Assembly (NCBI GenBank): GCA_007127625.1
Contig: SKYZ01000253.1
Span: 1 to 16,954, forward strand
Reading direction: 5' to 3'
DNA from: Aquisalimonas sp.
GTDB taxonomy: Bacteria; Pseudomonadota; Gammaproteobacteria; Nitrococcales; Aquisalimonadaceae
Length of the DNA stretch: 16,954 nucleotides
Shown here piece after piece: positions 14,799 through 16,954 of the stretch. How positions within the stretch are numbered: position 1 is the stretch's first letter; the number at the start of each line of letters is the position of its first letter. The position numbers and the translations under genes were made by a program. The notes under the pieces are model-generated. The model did no database searches. It saw only the letters and a list, made by a program, of their open reading frames with translations, and was not told the DNA's origin.

Positions 14799-15932
14799 CT
14801 AGGCCCGCTCCGCAGAAAGTTCCGGTGGTGTTTCGGCGACCACAACGCGGTTCCGGCCCCCCTCCTTGGCGGCATAGAGCGCCTGGTCGGCCCGGCGCAG
14901 GGTGTCGTCCACCGTGTCGCCGGGACGATGCACGGCCACGCCCAGGGAAATCGTGACCTGGGTTTCGGGCGGGAGGTCATCGATCCGCAACGCCGCGATC
15001 GCCGACCGCACCCGCTCGGCGGCGATGGCTGCGCCCTCGCGGGTGCTCTCCGGGAACATCAGCAGGAATTCCTCGCCACCAAAGCGGCCGACGAAATCCC
15101 CCTGGCGCAGGGTGGTCTGCAGCGCGTCGCTCACCGCACACAGGACGTTGTCACCCGCCTGATGGCCGTAGGTATCGTTGATGTCCTTGAACAGGTCGAT
15201 ATCGGCCATGCACAGGCAGAGCGACTGTTCCAGGGGCGTGCGCCGCGCCGCCCGGGAGCTTTCGTGGGCCAGATGCTCCATGACCGCGCGGCGGTTGGGC
15301 AGGCGGGTCAGGGGATCTCTGGTGGCCAGATCCTCGAGCTCGGCCATGGCAGCCTTGAGTTCGCGGTTGCGGTCCCGGAGCTTGTGACGCAAACCGGCGA
15401 TGAAACTGCCCAGCAGTGCGATCAACAGCAGTACCACGCTGTAGGCGACCACCACGGTGATCTCGACGCTGGGGGTGATGCGCTCCGGTGCCCACTGGAT
15501 CAGCGCCAGGATGACCAGCACATACATGAGCACATGGTAGGCGCCCAGCAGGATCAGGCGGCGGGTGTCAAAGGCGAGGGCGGCGAACAGCATGCCCACC
15601 GTGGCCATGAGGACCACGGTGATGCGCAGTTGCGGCACCTCCAGGTGATACATGACGTAGCACGCCGCCGGCAGGCTGAGCATTACCTGGGCCCCGGTCA
15701 GGCTCGGGTCCCGCAGGCGCAGGTTCAGGCCGGTGCGGATAATGACCAGATAGGCGACGTTGAGAACGAGCGTCACCGCGCCGTAATGCCAGAGCCGCGA
15801 CCCATCGAGGTGCCCCATGGCCGTGGCACTGGCCAGGATCAGGAACAGGGACGCCTGGACCGCGAATCCCCACCCGAGGCGTTGGAGTCGCAGGGCCTGC
15901 GCCCTGTCGAAGTTTGTGGTCGCTGTTTCCAT
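14799..15932 (-). CDS. Membrane-anchored diguanylate cyclase (GGDEF domain)
   Basis: This enzyme should make cyclic di-GMP from two GTP at the inner membrane, influencing motility and surface attachment. The 377-residue protein starts with a short cytoplasmic segment and about six membrane helices (roughly residues 22-180), then a linker helix (182-203). The GGDEF domain opens with DLATRDPLTRLPNRRA (201-216), and includes DIDLFKDINDTYGHQAGD (244-261) with its metal-binding Asp and substrate motif, active-site GGEEF (285-289) and ISLGVA. RQGD (276-279), five residues before GGEEF, is a complete inhibitory I-site, so product feedback is expected. The active site is intact. The membrane part resembles no sensor domain I can name. 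It faces the third EamA gene and follows the AMP-ligase gene after 146 bases. Confidence 0.93.
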   Translation of the reverse strand: METATTNFDRAQALRLQRLGWGFAVQASLFLILASATAMGHLDGSRLWHYGAVTLVLNVAYLVIIRTGLNLRLRDPSLTGAQVMLSLPAACYVMYHLEVPQLRITVVLMATVGMLFAALAFDTRRLILLGAYHVLMYVLVILALIQWAPERITPSVEITVVVAYSVVLLLIALLGSFIAGLRHKLRDRNRELKAAMAELEDLATRDPLTRLPNRRAVMEHLAHESSRAARRTPLEQSLCLCMADIDLFKDINDTYGHQAGDNVLCAVSDALQTTLRQGDFVGRFGGEEFLLMFPESTREGAAIAAERVRSAIAALRIDDLPPETQVTISLGVAVHRPGDTVDDTLRRADQALYAAKEGGRNRVVVAETPPELSAERA

Positions 15933-16040
15933 GCGTGGCGGTTTGTGCGTACTGGTTCCCGGAGGCCGGAAGCACGTGCACTTTTTCTCATGCCTGTCGG
16001 CATGGCAGGTGCGAAGGCCGAAATGACACTGTTACCCCGA

Positions 16041-16063
16041 CTGTACTCCGGGGCGGGGTACAG
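16041..16063 (-). terminator. Possible terminator hairpin after the AMP-ligase gene
   Basis: CTGTACTCC (16041-16049) and GGGGTACAG (16055-16063) form a 9-bp stem with one G-U-type mismatch and a 5-base loop, 15 bases past the ligase stop on the minus strand. No U-run follows, so it is at best a weak or Rho-assisted terminator. Another short inverted repeat (CATGCC / GGCATG, 15989-16004) lies further on toward the cyclase gene. Confidence 0.3.
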
Positions 16064-16078
16064 ATAATCTGCGCCCGT

Positions 16079-16954
16079 TCACATTTCGTACGCCTCCCGC
16101 AGCTCACGCTTCAGCACCTTGCCGATGGCCGAATGGGGCAAGGCGTCGCGCAACTGCACGTCCGCCAGGCGCTGGGTCTTGCCCAGGCGCTCGTTGGCCC
16201 AGGCACGGAGGGCGTCGGGGTCCGGCTGGCGGCCCGTCGCGGGTACGACGAAGGCCACCGGGGTCTCGCCCCAGCGCTCCGAGCTGACGCCCACCACCGA
16301 GCAGTCGGCCACGTCCTCGTGCTGGCGGATGACGGCTTCGATATCGGCGGGATAGATGTTGAAACCACCGGAGATGATCATGTCCTTCTTGCGGTCGATG
16401 ATCATCAGGAAGCCGTCCTCGTCGAAGCGGCCGATGTCGCCGGTGCGGATGAAACGCCGGCCGTCGGGGGCGAACCACTCCGCCTCGGCGGTCTTCTGTG
16501 GCTGGTTGTGATAGCCGATCATCAGCCCCGGCGAGTGGCCCACCACTTCCCCGGCTTCACCCGGCGGTACCTCGTTGCCGTCATCGTCGATGAGCCGGAT
16601 ATCGTGCCCTTCCACGGGCTGGCCGACCGTGTGGAGTTTGTCCGGGTGGCGGTGGGCGAGGAGGCTGCAGACGCCCCCGCCCTCGGTCATGCCGTAGTTG
16701 TCGATCAGCCGTCCGGGCCAGCGGCGCAGCACGTCGGCCTTGAGTTCGGCGCGAAAGGGTGCGCTGGTGCACAGCTTGCACTCGAACGCCGAGAGATCGT
16801 AGTCGTCGAAGGTGGGCAGCTCCATGAGCCGCCGGTACTGCACCGGCACCAGGATGGTGTGGGTGACCCGGTGCTGTTGCGCCAGTTGCAGGTAGCGTTC
16901 CGCGTCGAATTTGGCCATCAGTACCAGGGCACCGCCGAGGCCGATGGTCTGGAA
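16079..16954 (-). CDS. Acyl-CoA synthetase-like AMP-forming ligase, C-terminal part (open at the right edge)
   Basis: The reading frame enters from the right edge (FQTIGLGGALVLMAKF...) and supplies about 291 C-terminal residues of a class I adenylate-forming enzyme, which activates a carboxylic acid with ATP and usually transfers it to CoA. Visible core motifs are DNYGMTEGGG (A5, acyl-adenylate site), GEVVGHSPGLMIGYHNQP, RTGDIGRFDEDGFLMIIDR (A7 with the ribose-binding Asp), KKDMIISGGFNIYP (A8 hinge region) and the A10 lysine in GKVLKRELREAYE near the C-terminus. The GFNIYP form fits fatty-acid or aryl-CoA ligases better than peptide-synthetase modules. The N-terminal P-loop region is outside the window, so substrate and true start are unknown. 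The internal ATG at 16918 is not the start. Confidence 0.92.
   Translation of the reverse strand, partial: FQTIGLGGALVLMAKFDAERYLQLAQQHRVTHTILVPVQYRRLMELPTFDDYDLSAFECKLCTSAPFRAELKADVLRRWPGRLIDNYGMTEGGGVCSLLAHRHPDKLHTVGQPVEGHDIRLIDDDGNEVPPGEAGEVVGHSPGLMIGYHNQPQKTAEAEWFAPDGRRFIRTGDIGRFDEDGFLMIIDRKKDMIISGGFNIYPADIEAVIRQHEDVADCSVVGVSSERWGETPVAFVVPATGRQPDPDALRAWANERLGKTQRLADVQLRDALPHSAIGKVLKRELREAYEM

Noticed and set aside
15989..16004. CATGCC / GGCATG inverted repeat near CTTTTTCT as a terminator
   Set aside because: The T-run precedes the stem on the plus strand and reads as A-run after it on the minus strand, so it cannot act as an intrinsic terminator in either direction of nearby genes.
14478..16067. 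529-residue open frame on the plus strand opposite the diguanylate cyclase
   Set aside because: It overlaps the third EamA gene and runs antisense to a well-supported GGDEF protein. The sequence is Gln/His/Arg-rich and resembles nothing.

Overview
This is a GC-rich window of ordinary chromosomal DNA, almost certainly gammaproteobacterial. The tmRNA tag reads ANDENYALAA. The gene order ssrA-smpB / ratA-rnfH / bamE / fur / recN / hrcA-grpE-dnaK-dnaJ-dapB is a classic gammaproteobacterial cluster. Keeping both HrcA/CIRCE and sigma-32-type promoters fits lineages such as Ectothiorhodospiraceae or Xanthomonadales-like groups better than the enterics. That family-level placement is inference from gene order and protein character, not from a search. 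No mobile element, CRISPR array, prophage or recombination site was seen.

Left part (1-5596): the 5' part of ssrA (tmRNA, minus strand, cut by the window edge) follows smpB, so the two partners of trans-translation are adjacent. Divergent from smpB is a neurotransmitter:sodium symporter (NSS/SNF) family gene, then ratA and an overlapping rnfH (ratB). bamE (outer-membrane assembly lipoprotein) and fur (iron regulator) diverge from a 70-base spacer. recN (recombinational repair) runs convergently toward fur.

Central part (5597-11898): a heat-shock operon hrcA-grpE-dnaK-dnaJ with dapB (lysine/diaminopimelate synthesis) at its end. A perfect 10-bp-arm CIRCE operator lies upstream of hrcA. Sequences strongly resembling sigma-32 promoters lie at the 3' end of hrcA (for grpE) and upstream of dnaK, both with 14-base spacers. 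The cluster therefore appears to combine HrcA repression at hrcA with sigma-32 activation further downstream. Two strong hairpins in tandem separate dnaK from dnaJ.

Right part (11899-16954): an accessory-looking segment. It holds a tandem pair of DMT/EamA membrane transporters on the minus strand, a third divergent EamA transporter, a membrane-anchored GGDEF diguanylate cyclase with an intact inhibitory site, and the C-terminal part of an acyl-CoA synthetase-like AMP-forming ligase that runs off the right edge. Known families explain all coding content, and I see no strong candidate for a wholly new system. The points most worth checking are regulatory: the shortened CIRCE spacer, the long hrcA leader, the hrcA-internal sigma-32 promoter, the mixed promoter of ssrA and the dnaK-dnaJ hairpins. 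The divergent NSS transporter, which appears to lack both partners of the extracellular-gate salt bridge, is also of interest.
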